From Notospermus geniculatus (taxonomy: Eukaryota > Nemertea > Pilidiophora > Heteronemertea > Lineidae): a stretch of DNA of 64,000 nucleotides. The stretch's first letter is position 1. Every line of letters begins with the position of its first letter. Positions 34,147 through 45,335 of this stretch are shown here, piece after piece. The stretch lies in assembly GCA_002633025.1 (NCBI GenBank), contig NMRB01000110.1:312377-376376 (forward strand), in the 5' to 3' direction. The position numbers and the translations under genes are program-made. The notes beneath the pieces are model-generated. The model had not been told where the DNA came from. It ran no database searches and worked only from the letters and a program-made list of their open reading frames with translations.

Positions 34147-36802
34147 TTGTCTTGGTTCCCTTTAATAAACCTTTATAGCAACTTCACCAGATATGACTTG
34201 ACAAAGTTCATGTAAGTTAGCATTCAACTTGCTGATGAATTGCCAGGGATGTCATTCTATAAGTTGTATCTGATGTAATCCACGCTGTCATCAGTCTTCT
34301 TCTTCGTTCATCTTTACGAAGTTTTACAGTTTGATGTGTTCCTGTTGAGCTGCCATGCTGAATAATATCTTGATCGATTGGTCTGGTGATGACATGGATT
34401 ATTGATGGTGAATCATCTCCAAAGGATAAGAGGGCACTGATGAAGTGTTTAGACATCTACCGTTTGTCGATAAAGAAATCTTTTCGTGAAAGTGAGGCCT
34501 TGCAAAGGAAACAAGCTTCCAGACTTGCCTGAATTTAGCTTGCTTCCCTTTTCTTGAATACACCAAAACCGTAGTTGTCGGTCACAGAGACCTGGTTTTG
34601 CCTTTGGGATGTAGCTCCTCCGACATGAGCCTGCTGTGTGGTCACAATGCCGACCATCTCCAAAAGAGAAGCTGAATCCCGGCAATGCCAGATCTCTGTG
34701 ACCTTACAACTACAATTTTGGTGACATATCTTCATGGAGACTTCTCCCGCTGGTCTTGAAGCTGCACATAAACTGGTCGATGGATTTTGCCAGAATTATC
34801 TGAATTCTATCATTCCTAGCCGAGATGACCGATTGATCTTGTCAAGATCAATTCTGGTGCTGACAGTGGATCATGGATGCTTGATTGCCTAATTTCAGAT
34901 TTTCATCTTTGTCAAGTAGCAGTTATCTACTTAGATTATTGAGTAATTTTTCGAGTATTCTGCGGTAGTAGTTCATCATGCCTTTCCACAGAAAACTGGA
35001 ATGGCCTGATGGAATTTCGATATCATATTTTGAGATGTCCATACTGTGAATATGAGACTTGTCACCAACACTTCAAACATGCAATCATTTTCTCCCCAAT
35101 AGAAGTCGTCACATTCCTTTAAAGAACAACTTCTCTCAAGCTTCCAATAACACGGTCGTAATACTGAGTCCTTCCTTTCATGTCTGGCGTGCTTGGAAAT
35201 GTGTCATTTTTACAATGTCAGCCTGAAGTTGTGCCAACAGGCAAGAATCCATTATCGATCAGTCTGGATGATGGCGCGGCTGTCTTCGGCGAGGTCATTG
35301 TCAGGGCACTCAAAGATTTTAAAAATCTGAGGGTCTCCTCAGTAGGGCTTTCAGGTGCTTTTAGTAGAAGTTAATAGCAGCAATGGGAGGGGGCGGAAGA
35401 GAAAGAGGGTCTGAGTATCCTTAGGAGACCCATCCTAGAATTAGTTTCTGTATCTTAGCCATTTACATTGTATATATAATGTTTTGATTTTCATTGATCG
35501 TCAAGAAGTAACAATTCCAGTGCTTGATTTTCAGGTATAGGTGAACCTCCAAAAAGTAAGTTTTGCCCATTTGAATGAATACCTCTCTACAGCACCTGTA
35601 TCTATAGAAATGTTTCAGGCATTTTTAGGAGGAATTCCTTTAAATGCCAGCATGGAAACAAGGCACTCAAAAATTCTTAGAAGTCTCACGTAGTCAAACC
35701 CAGTCAACACTATCAATTTCTCTACTTTGAACGCGGGATATTCTAACTAAAAAGGTGTTGGTGTGCCTAAAAATTGGAACTCGTTCTACAGAAAAGCAAC
35801 CTCTAAACCATTACAGAAAGCAAATTTACGATTGAGTTGTCAATTTTATGCTTTTCTTAATCTCCCTAAGAAGGTATTGGGTAACGGCTTTACATCTTCC
35901 TTTTCGGTGATCAGTATATTTTTTTAACTTCAAATCTTTCTCAAATGCTGGCCTGGCATGCCTGGTGACGGCTTCTCAAACTTTACAGCCTTTTGATGCA
36001 TAGACTCGTAATCATAAATACTTCATGAACTTTCCAAATCCAGTAAACGAAATAATGATTCTGTGACCATTTTAGCATCCCTGATGCAATTTTCTTTGTA
36101 GATACACATTCTCTGCATGCAGAAACGATGAATTATGAATAAAACATCATTTGAAAGCAGTCTGAAAATTTATCCTCTTAGTAGCCGGTAACTGGTTTAA
36201 TACCATATTCTCTTCTGCGTGCACAACAAGGCTAATTATCAGAGACTCTTCCGGACCCAATGGTAATGAAACAAGGATGTCAGAGTGAAAAAATGGTGAA
36301 AGTTGGTTGATTTGTTCTTCGGGCCAACAAAACTAGTAAATTGGATAATGATACTACAGTTGACTTGCCCCTGTAGCTCGCTTGATTCCTTTCGGGTAAT
36401 TGTATGTTCCTGCATTGTGTATCATAATACTCTCAAGAGAAAGCACATTTTCAGCCAAAGTGCTCTCCTTGCAGCAACTTCAAAATAGGTTTTCTCTTAT
36501 CAAAGACATGGCATCTCATTGTAAACTTCATATTCAAGACTACCGCAATATCGTTTGAAGAGGGGATGTTTGCCAATGCTTTCTTCTACTTTTGTCTACT
36601 CTGAGAGTTTGATTATGCTTTCAAAAACCAATATTAAAGGGACATTTATATTGAGTCTAAATCTTAATATTATATTCCTATAGCTTGTCTGATGAGACTT
36701 ACTTTCATTTCCTTCGAAGTTGCTTATCTGTTCTATGTAAGAATTCATCTGACTTTCAATCCTTTAATGTCTGCTGAGGTTTTTAGCAAAATTATACAGA
36801 TT
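34147..36802. other. Intronic sequence, no feature recognised
   Basis: AT-rich sequence. Only short overlapping frames occur and I recognise no repeat. Confidence 0.45.
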
Positions 36803-36872
36803 GATTGAAAACCACTTTGCTCTTTGTGAATGCAAGGCAGACAAATCACAAAGAGTAAAGTGGTTTTCAATC
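36803..36872 (+). repeat. Short near-perfect hairpin, 27-bp stem, 16-nt loop
   Basis: The left arm GATTGAAAACCACTTTGCTC (continuing TTTGTGA, 36803-36829) pairs with 36846-36872 in 26 Watson-Crick pairs plus one G:U in RNA. The loop is 16 nt. The size and the intronic, same-strand position fit a microRNA-like precursor, but perfect pairing is more typical of a small foldback element. No expression evidence is available from sequence alone. Confidence 0.8.
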
Positions 36873-38869
36873 CAAAGGGTAGTATAAAAAGTGTTGTGAC
36901 ATTAGGATTCGATCTCGTGGGGGTGGTTCTTAGTTGGTGTTACCTTGACAATCCCTAGAAGGATAGGTTCAGTCCTCCAAATGAATTAGCTCATGTCTTC
37001 AGATCTCCCAACTAATCCCTCTCCCCATAGCCCGTGTTTTATTACCATTCCCTTTCCTGATTACCTGAGGTTGCCACAGGGGTTGTCTTGTTTTTCGCTC
37101 TATGCCTGTGGACTTTCAAAGTCGCTTCAGAAATCATACACCGAAGTATAGCTACCCTAACGAGGCAATTACTGAAGAACCTTCATGCTAATAAATTGTT
37201 GTTGCCTCCAGCTTTATGTGTAAACGATATCACACTCTCAGGTGACATTGAACTCCAATACAAGCATGTTGAACCGGGAAATGTCTTCTTTCTTTCTGGT
37301 AACATTATCAATATCTTTGGGCCTACGAGCCAAAATATTTGATTAGGACATAACCCAAACTTTAGCCTGAAGCTGCTATTGACATATTGAAATAATCAGC
37401 AGTTGGAAGTCATCCTCCTGTCCCTATTTTTGCTGGAGAGGATTAGACCTGTCCCACGTCTCTGAATCCATCTTGAAAAATTCCCCTTTCTTTCCAGGTT
37501 TGTACCTGTCTTCACTTATTGCTTTCAGCTTCTTGATGTGCAGGTTTTGCAACAAGCGTCTTTGTTTCTGATTACTTTTAGGTTCTTTTGATGTTTCTGT
37601 CGCTGGCAACATCAGGAAGTCTGCTTGTTTGTAGTGAAAAAAATCACCTTATTAGTTCCATGTTAGATGCAATGTGGAACACTGCTTTTCCTGACTTGAA
37701 AAGGAGTGGAGACCAATAAGTGAGAAAAGAAAAGTTAAGAAGTTTCTCAAAGTGTCTGAAACAGTTTTGTAACCTTTAATGGTGTACTAGGGAAATGGGT
37801 CCATGTTTGTCAACCAGATATCATGTTTGTCAGAAATGATGATGAAACTTCTGCAAGCATAAAGCAATCTCTGCAAATGGGAAGAATTTGTACAGTTATA
37901 TGCCTATAAATCTTTCACCCTTGGCCACAACAAAGCTATCATTTGGGTAAATTATGAATTATTGTATCTAATGCAAGGCTAGAGGCTAGTCTATAACATT
38001 TGAGTTCCTTTAATAGTGCATTTGCTGTCAAAACTGTCCGTAATACAGCGATTGTTTACGCCATCATGCCGAGCATCTGTGAATCGAAATCCGTTCATGA
38101 TTATCAGTGCCCAGAAGAGATGCAATTATTGGAAATAATGGTATTGCAATGGATAGGTGAGATATGGGAAATCTGGCTCCAATATGGCAATCATTGTCAA
38201 TGATGCCTTTCTGCCATTCCCATTAATAATTAGAGCATAAAAGGACTTCGCCTACACCCCATTTGTTGCCTACATCTCCAGGATTTGATTGAAATTGGTT
38301 CATGATACAGCATTCTTTTGTGGTAAAAAGCTTTTAATGTATATGTATATGTTGTGCTGTTCATTATTGGTGAAATGAAAGCCTTGAACAATAATCACAG
38401 ATTTAGCAATTTGCTTGTTTGGTGCATCAGCCATTGGAGCCATCCTCCCTTTCCCACCCTGATCAACATTCTTTTATGTCATGGGGACAGCACTCGTCTG
38501 GTTTATGTCATGGGAAATCATGACTTTATGATGTTCTTTGTTCTGAAACATAACCTTATAATGGTGAGATTATGGTGGAAAGCCTTTGAGATATTACGGA
38601 AAATCAGTGACCACACAGGGTTTCCATCATCCCCAAAGTAAAAGCGGTAAACCTTATTGTGTTGATTCAACCCATCCTTCTTATCCTTGATTTAGGGTTG
38701 GTTGTGATGAGCCAGCAGCAGCTGAATTTAATGGCATCTGAAGTAATCAGTCATGCTTACGATAAGAAATCTGGCCTGGGAAACAAATGTCACAATGTAT
38801 TGTCCGGCTCAGTCTTAAAACTGGCCAAGACCGCCAAGGGAATTGGCCAATTTCATGGATAATTAATTT
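36873..38869. other. Intronic sequence upstream of the LINE
   Basis: No gene or repeat is recognised. The exact 5' boundary of the LINE is not visible; sequence character changes near 38870-38900. Confidence 0.4.
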
Positions 38870-38943
38870 ATTGGACAATATCTTACGCGCTTCCGTCACA
38901 CTCACGAAATTGATAGAATATATCACATTCATGGACACATTCA

Positions 38944-39157
38944 TGACGTCATCATGGCGGCATGTTCGAGTTTGAATATGCTCGTCTAATCTGTCGATTT
39001 TCACCTAGTTCCTGTCGAATCCAAGCCTTTAAAAGTGAGGCAGGACGACAATGCTGATTTAGAGACAATATTGATCAGTCCGAACAAGGTTATCCATCAA
39101 TACTATCTGGTAAATTAATGGAAACAAAAATCGTACAGAAACAAACAATATGGCGGC
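38944..39157 (+). promoter_or_regulatory. LINE 5' leader with CRE-like and YY1-like sites
   Basis: A perfect palindromic CRE word TGACGTCA lies at 38944-38951, followed by CATGGCGGCATG. The ORF1 start codon itself is embedded in AATATGGCGGC (39147-39157), which fits the YY1 consensus AANATGGCGGC. Internal promoters of LINEs often carry such sites, and mammalian L1 has a YY1 site in its 5' UTR. The motif matches are seen directly; promoter function is inferred. Confidence 0.35.
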
Positions 39158-41453
39158 CATAAATGATACGGACAATGTACGTGACGATGTACATGAGCCT
39201 ATGCAGCATGCAGATGCACAGTGTACTCAGTACACAGTGGTTGATATCGATGGAGCATGCAAGAGCAATGGATCTGTCAATGCCAGTGCTGGTTGTGGTG
39301 TATTTTGGGGTTCGAATCATCCATGGAATTCCAGCAAACCTCTACCTCACACACAAGGTTACAAGCACACAAATAACCGTGCGGAGGTTTATGCTGCAAT
39401 TTTAGCTTTACGCATTGCCAAAGACAACGATGTGCATCACTTACGAATTTGCACTGATGCCAAGTACTTGAAAGACGGTGTAACAAACCCAAATTGGCTG
39501 GCCAAATGGCGAAAGAACAATTGGAAGAACTCCAAAGACAAATCGGTTTCAAATGTCGATCTGTGGAAGGAGCTTGACACCCTACTCACCAAAGCAAGTG
39601 AAGCAGGACATGTCGTCGATTGGCAGTGGAAAAGTGCGCATTCAGGAGACGAAGGCAATGAAAATGCTGATAGACTAGCCAAGGCAGCTGCTGGCGAAAT
39701 AGTTCCTCCAGAGAAAAAACTCGAATCTGACGCAAACATTGAAAATGACATCACGAATCATGAGGACTTGGTTGTCCGAAAAGAGGCTACGAGTTCCAAG
39801 GATGATCAGTGCATATCTTGTGGTTCTCTACTTCAGAAAGAATCTGTGATACAATGTGACAAGTGCAGTGGCTGGGTTCACTTCTCCTGCTCACGTCTAC
39901 CGCACTATATGTTATATTTGCTTCAGGACACCTCTCTATCCCAGGACATGCCTTACGTATGTGAAACATGTATTGAGCTTCCAGAGCACTTTGTTCGTGA
40001 CAACCCACTCTCACGAATTACCAGTGGAAACAAAACTTCCCCTCAACCATCTAGTCATTCGATATCTCCCAAGGAGGATCCACACCGCTATGTCACAATC
40101 GATGTTTTGCAGCAGATGGAGGGAAATCTGGTTTCATGCATTGAGAAACTTAGTTCGGCACTGGTACCAAAGCAGAACCTGGTGATTCAAGAGTCCACCC
40201 AGGAAGTTACGAAACACATTCCTCGGTTAACTGCAGAACAAGAGACCCAAACAGACAACACGAGCTGTGATCAGTGTGACAAGTTGAAAGATGTGGTGAA
40301 GGACGTCAAATGTCAATCAGCAATTGACCTTGAATCCGTAAAAGGGAAACTTGAAAGCGAGATTGCTGCATTGAAACAAAGGGTAAAATCGCTTGATGAC
40401 CAGAACAAAAGTGCAAATAAAGAAATAGACACTCTCCTAGCTCGCCTTGCATCAAAAGATGGGTACATCTTCACGTTGGAGGAAAAATGTAATTCATTAT
40501 CCGGAACGCTTGACAAAACTCAAGATGAAATCATCTCCCTCAAGCTTCACCTCTCAAGGCAAGATGACAATCTTCTACGAGAACGGGAGGACAGGAATGA
40601 ATCGCCAAACGTCTATCGGGACTCCCAAGAGGCTCAAAGTGAGATATGCAAAAAGTCGGTACTGTTGATTGGGTCCTCTCAGTTGAAGGAGATAAATGAG
40701 AAGTGGCTGTCCAAGGACTTCGAGACGCGAAAAGTAACGGCCTACACAATCGAAGAAGCGGCAAATGTTGTCGACGACATCAAGGAGGCACCAGATGTAA
40801 TTGCTTTCCATATCATTACCAATGATGTCAAACAAAACACCAGTCGCAATATCTACGATAAGATGACCGACCTACTATTTGACACATACAAGAAGTGCCC
40901 AGACTCGCAGCTGGTCGTATCCCTTGCACCTGAACGATTTGATGACACCGTGTGGAACGATCGATGCCATGCTGTTAACACATTGCTACTAGAGGAGTAT
41001 ACGATGAACAATGACAAAGTTAACCTCTGCATAAATGACAATATACAGATTGCTCGAGACCATATCTGTGATGATGGTGTTCATCTTACAAAGTCAGGTA
41101 CAAGCCGTCTAGCAGCGAACTTAAAAGCCACCATAAATCAGGTGCTAGGAATAATTCCACAAGCCTCACTTCACAAAGGTCGCAGGTCCTCTAGAAACTA
41201 CCCGACAAGAAACACATGGAGGAGGCACGATTACGACAGCGATGGTCAGGATCAGCGATCCCCTCACAATGACTCGCAAATCTACCAACAAACCTACGCG
41301 GATGTTGTGTCACATGATACGAGACACTCGCCTAGACATTACGAAAAAAGGAATGCCTACCGCACGAATGAGGAAGATAACTGGAGAGGAAGACATCACG
41401 ATCAGCGACGAGGTCCACGACGAGGATATCATATCAGGCAAAACCGCTATTAA
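39150..41453 (+). CDS. LINE ORF1 protein: RNase H - PHD finger - coiled coil - SGNH esterase
   Basis: This is an intact 767-residue protein. Residues about 28-183 are an RNase H domain with all catalytic residues: D34 (VDIDGACKSNG), E79 (NNRAEVYA), D103 (ICTDAKYL), H164 (SAHSGDEGNENAD) and D174. A Trp-rich basic stretch, WLAKWRKNNWKNS (116-128), resembles the substrate-binding protrusion of cellular RNase H1. Residues 221-274 form a C4HC3 PHD finger (C221, C224, C236, C239, H244, C247, C271, C274). A coiled coil spans about 375-480. An SGNH/GDSL-like esterase spans about 500-670, with LIGSSQ, an ND block and DDGVHL. The last about 90 residues are rich in Arg, His and Tyr, probably nucleic-acid binding. 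The Met in the YY1-like context was chosen as start because the RNase H begins 27 residues later. Confidence 0.93.
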   Translation: MAAINDTDNVRDDVHEPMQHADAQCTQYTVVDIDGACKSNGSVNASAGCGVFWGSNHPWNSSKPLPHTQGYKHTNNRAEVYAAILALRIAKDNDVHHLRICTDAKYLKDGVTNPNWLAKWRKNNWKNSKDKSVSNVDLWKELDTLLTKASEAGHVVDWQWKSAHSGDEGNENADRLAKAAAGEIVPPEKKLESDANIENDITNHEDLVVRKEATSSKDDQCISCGSLLQKESVIQCDKCSGWVHFSCSRLPHYMLYLLQDTSLSQDMPYVCETCIELPEHFVRDNPLSRITSGNKTSPQPSSHSISPKEDPHRYVTIDVLQQMEGNLVSCIEKLSSALVPKQNLVIQESTQEVTKHIPRLTAEQETQTDNTSCDQCDKLKDVVKDVKCQSAIDLESVKGKLESEIAALKQRVKSLDDQNKSANKEIDTLLARLASKDGYIFTLEEKCNSLSGTLDKTQDEIISLKLHLSRQDDNLLREREDRNESPNVYRDSQEAQSEICKKSVLLIGSSQLKEINEKWLSKDFETRKVTAYTIEEAANVVDDIKEAPDVIAFHIITNDVKQNTSRNIYDKMTDLLFDTYKKCPDSQLVVSLAPERFDDTVWNDRCHAVNTLLLEEYTMNNDKVNLCINDNIQIARDHICDDGVHLTKSGTSRLAANLKATINQVLGIIPQASLHKGRRSSRNYPTRNTWRRHDYDSDGQDQRSPHNDSQIYQQTYADVVSHDTRHSPRHYEKRNAYRTNEEDNWRGRHHDQRRGPRRGYHIRQNRY

Positions 41454-41478
41454 CTACACATCTTAGGATAGACTCATC

Positions 41479-44400
41479 ATGTTCGTTAACAAGGACAATC
41501 TATACACAAAACGTGTACTTCAGAACGGGCTAACCCTTGGTTGTTGGAATGTGAATGGATTAATTAGCAAAGATCACAACAAGCTCAATGATCAGGCCTT
41601 CCTAAGAGAAATTAAATCTCTTGATATCATCGGTTTGGTTGAAACCCACACTGATGACTCAACAGATGTGCACCTAAATGGTTTCATACCCTTTGAATTC
41701 CATAGAAAGAGGGCACGAAAAGCCACCCGAAATCATGGTGGTATATCTATTTTCATAAAAAAGGGGATAGGTGCTGGTGTTAAGGTCTTAAATAACTCAA
41801 ATCCCAACTTCCAATGGATAGTCCTGAAGAAAGACTTCTTCCATCTTGACAATGACATTTATTCATGTTTCGTGCATAACCCACCTGCGAACTCCTCATA
41901 CTCATTAAAATTGGATTATGATATCATACAACTAATTGAGTATGACTGTGCAAAGTTCTCAGACAAAGGACAAATCATACTTATTGGTGACATGAACGCT
42001 CGCACTGGCACAGACTCAGACTTTATCTCTGATGATAGCAATAAGTATATTCCTTCATCCAGGAATTATGATCTGGATGGTCATATCAGTAAGAGGAACA
42101 CTCAGAAGATGGTCACAAAACATGTAGCAGAGGGAAAAATCTGCTTGATCTATGTATCTCTGCTCAATTACGCATTTTAAATGGGAGATCATTTGGTGAC
42201 TCCCTGGGTAAATATACCTACCATGGTCCTTTTGGTAGCAGTCTTATTGACTACGGCATTGTATCAGAAAGCCTAATGCCGTCCGTTTTGTATTTTCAAG
42301 TCAATAATTTAAACAGATCACTCTCTGATCACTGTATGTTAACTATGCGGATCATGGCCACCTGGACTCCTAATGATGACCTGGATGAAATATCCAATGA
42401 TAATTATGCCACATTCCAAGGAGGTTATGTTTTTAACAAGTTCTCTAGCTCCATATTTCAAGAAGCTTTGCAATCTCCCATGATTGAAAACCAAATTGCA
42501 GCATTCAACAACAAAGATTTAAACCATGGCACAATTGATGACCATGTCGATGAGGTAAATAACATTTTATTGACTGCAGCAGATCTTAGCCTAAAGAAAA
42601 GGCGTCCAGGGGGCCAGAGAAAGCATAAGACTAAAAAATGGTTCAGTGCATCCCTCCAAGTACAGAAACTTAGAATTGAAGAATTGAGCACTATGTTATC
42701 AATGAATCCGCGTGATCACCGTTTGCGATCTTCTCTATTCAAATCTGTTAAGGACTACAAAAAGAACATTAAATTCCAGAAGAAAAAATTCTACAGGGAC
42801 ATGATATCAAAACTCGATAATATGTTGGAAAACGATCCATCTGAATACTGGAAATTACTGAAAATGATTAAAGAAGAGAACTCAGAAAATACAAAGAAAA
42901 CTACTCCTGATATTCCAATGTATAAATGGGAGGACCATTTTAGGAAACTAAATTCCATATCAGGGGAAACGAATTCTGATCTCAACAAGAAATTGTGGGA
43001 TCGTCTAAATGAGGCAACTAAGACCACCTCAGATAATAATGTAGTCCTTAACAGTGAGATTACAAATGAAGAGATTACGACTGCTCTTCGATCTCTTAAA
43101 AGAGGAAAAGCCTCTGGTCTTGACAAAATATGTGGTGAAATGGTGAAAGACAGTTCACAATGCCTACTTCCGTCTCTTAACAAACTATTTAATCACATCT
43201 TTAAGAATGCAGCCTACCCCTCATCTTGGAAATCAAGTTATATTTCACCAATCTATAAGTCTGGGGATCCTACAGACCCAGCTAACTACAGAGGCATTGC
43301 TGTATCAAGTGTTTTAAGTAAGGTATACAATACGATCTTAAATAAGAGGTTAGACAAATTCTTATTTGAAAACGACATTATCAGTCCGACTCAAATAGGC
43401 TTCAGAAAAAAATCCAGAACCTCCGACCACATGCTTGTCTTGAAAACTTTGATTGATAAATATACAAAAAAGAAAGGTGGTCGCTTATATAGCTGTTTTG
43501 TAGATTTTAAAAAGGCTTTTGATACAGTCCTTCACCCAGCTCTACTTTTGAAACTTCAACAATTAAATGTTGACGGACTTTTCTTTGATAATATCGCTGC
43601 TCTTTATGATAAGACAAAGATGACAGTTAAGATTGGTGATCGAATTACAAATGAATTTTTATCAGAGAGAGGAGTACGCCAAGGCGACGTGTTAAGTCCG
43701 AATTTATTTAAGATATTTATCAATGATTTGACTTCCTATTTCAGCTCTGACTCAAAGCCTGTCAACCTTAATGATATTCTCCTGTACTGTTTGATGTATG
43801 CAGATGATTTAATTCTTCTATCTGAAAGTGAGGAGGGTCTCCAGAAATCTTTAGATGCACTTGCCAAATTTTGTGATGATTGGGGCCTGGAAGTGAATAG
43901 GAGTAAAACTAAAGTAATGATTTTCAATAAAAGCGGGAAGAAGCTCAGAACAGAGACAGATCTAACCTTTAGAGGGCAAGTGCTGGAAAAGGTCTCCAGT
44001 TACAGATACCTTGGAATCTTATTTCAGACATCGGGCTCCTTCTCACTTGCTAAAGAAGATTTATTCAATCGTGGTTTGAAAGCATTCTTTAAGGTATGCC
44101 GCTCTTTTGGCAGTGTATATCCCAATGTCAAAACTCTACTTCACTTATTTGACCACACTATCCTTCCTGTGTTAATGTACGGTTCAGAGATTTGGGGCAC
44201 TTTTAACCCATTTACTGCAAAGTTCAGGAACAATGTGATATGTCTCCAAAAGGCCTATGAAAACAATCATGTTGACAGACTTAATATGAAATTCTGTAAA
44301 TACGTATTACAGGTTCACAAAAGAGCATCTAACAATGCAGTATTGGGAGAACTGGGCAGATACCCAATGTATATCAATATTGTTAAAAGTGTGATATCCT

Positions 44401-45086
44401 TTTGGCACCGAATTGAGCTACTAGATACAAAAGATTTAGTCCATAGTGCCCTTGTTGAAAGCAGAAAACTACATGAAGGAGGCAACAATTCGTGGTACTC
44501 TTCAGTGCATTATATTTTATCGCACAACTCTATTTCCTGTGATACTTCAGTCTTGAACAAACCACGTTCAATTGCCAAAAACAAATTGATCAAACTTTTA
44601 CAAAAAAATTTATGTGAAAAATATGAAGCAAACTGGAAAAAATCACTCTATGACGATGACAGTACCCCGAATGGAAAAAATAAACTACGAACTTATAGAT
44701 TATTCAAAAACAATTTCAATTTTGAAGCATATCTTCTCACAGTTAAAAATAGCCAACACAGAAAAGCAATGACAAAATTTAGAATCAGCGCACATGATTT
44801 GGCAATTGAACGTGGGAGATATAAGGGCCTTGACTGTGAAAAAAGAATTTGTAATCAATGTTCTACAAATGAGGTAGAAGATGAAGAACATTTCTTCACC
44901 AGTTGTAACAAATACGAAAATGAAAGAGCCATACTCTATAAGGAAATTGATGAGATTTGTAAAAATTTCACATGTCTAGACAACCATAATAAGTTCTTAT
45001 GGCTATTTTCAAACGAGGACTCTCACATTTGTACTCTGGTTGCACAATACCTGGACAGCTGCTTCAGGCAACGTACTAGTAATTAA
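41479..45086 (+). pseudogene. LINE ORF2: AP endonuclease and reverse transcriptase, one-base frameshift
   Basis: The ORF opens 25 nt after ORF1 stops; an upstream TAG in frame makes the Met at 41479 the likely start. The AP endonuclease shows CWNVNGL, LVETHTDD, GDMNARTG and, after the frameshift, LIDYGIVS and LSDHCML. The reverse transcriptase has GKASGLDKI, YSCFVDFKKAFDTV, ERGVRQGDVLSPNLF and YADD at 43797-43808. A C-terminal Cys/His cluster (RICNQCSTNEVEDEEHFFTSC) follows. There is no RNase H at the C-terminus. The frame changes by one missing base in or near the A-run at 42136-42139; otherwise there is no stop over about 1200 codons. In the endonuclease an HNPP replaces the usual Y-x-P-P. 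Either the copy is dead or the missing base is a sequencing error in a homopolymer. Confidence 0.9.
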
Positions 45087-45303
45087 ACCTAGGCTATCAT
45101 AGCCCTTCGTATTTTAAGGGATGCACTGAACCTGACATTTCATGATTTTACCGATCACGGCACTACATTGTAAAATATCTTTCGTTGTTGAACATGTACA
45201 TCGCTTCTGTATTTTTATATATATATTCTCCTGTTATACTTGTAATCAAAATCATTGTATATTTACTGATTATTATTGTTGCCTCTCGAAGGCCTTTCGA
45301 TTC

Positions 45304-45335
45304 AATAAATAATTCTAATTCTAATTCTAATTCTA
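45304..45335 (+). repeat. LINE 3' end: AATAAA and (AATTCT)4 tail
   Basis: AATAAA at 45304-45309 is followed directly by four perfect AATTCT units. Short microsatellite tails instead of poly(A) are typical of CR1/L2-type LINEs and mark where target-primed reverse transcription began. Confidence 0.85.

Larger units (their letters stand above)
38870..45335 (+). mobile_element. Near full-length non-LTR retrotransposon (CR1/L2-like) with an RNase H-bearing ORF1
   Basis: The element has a 5' untranslated leader, two tandem ORFs (39150-41453 and 41479-45086) separated by 25 nt, and a short 3' UTR with AATAAA at 45304-45309. It ends in a hexamer tail (AATTCT)4 at 45311-45334. ORF1 combines RNase H, PHD finger, coiled coil and SGNH esterase; ORF2 has AP-type endonuclease and reverse transcriptase. 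PHD plus esterase in ORF1 and a short microsatellite tail are features of CR1-like elements. Target-site duplications were not found, and the 5' end is placed only approximately. It lies in sense orientation inside MTMR intron B. Only one base is missing from otherwise open frames, so the insertion is recent. Confidence 0.88.
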
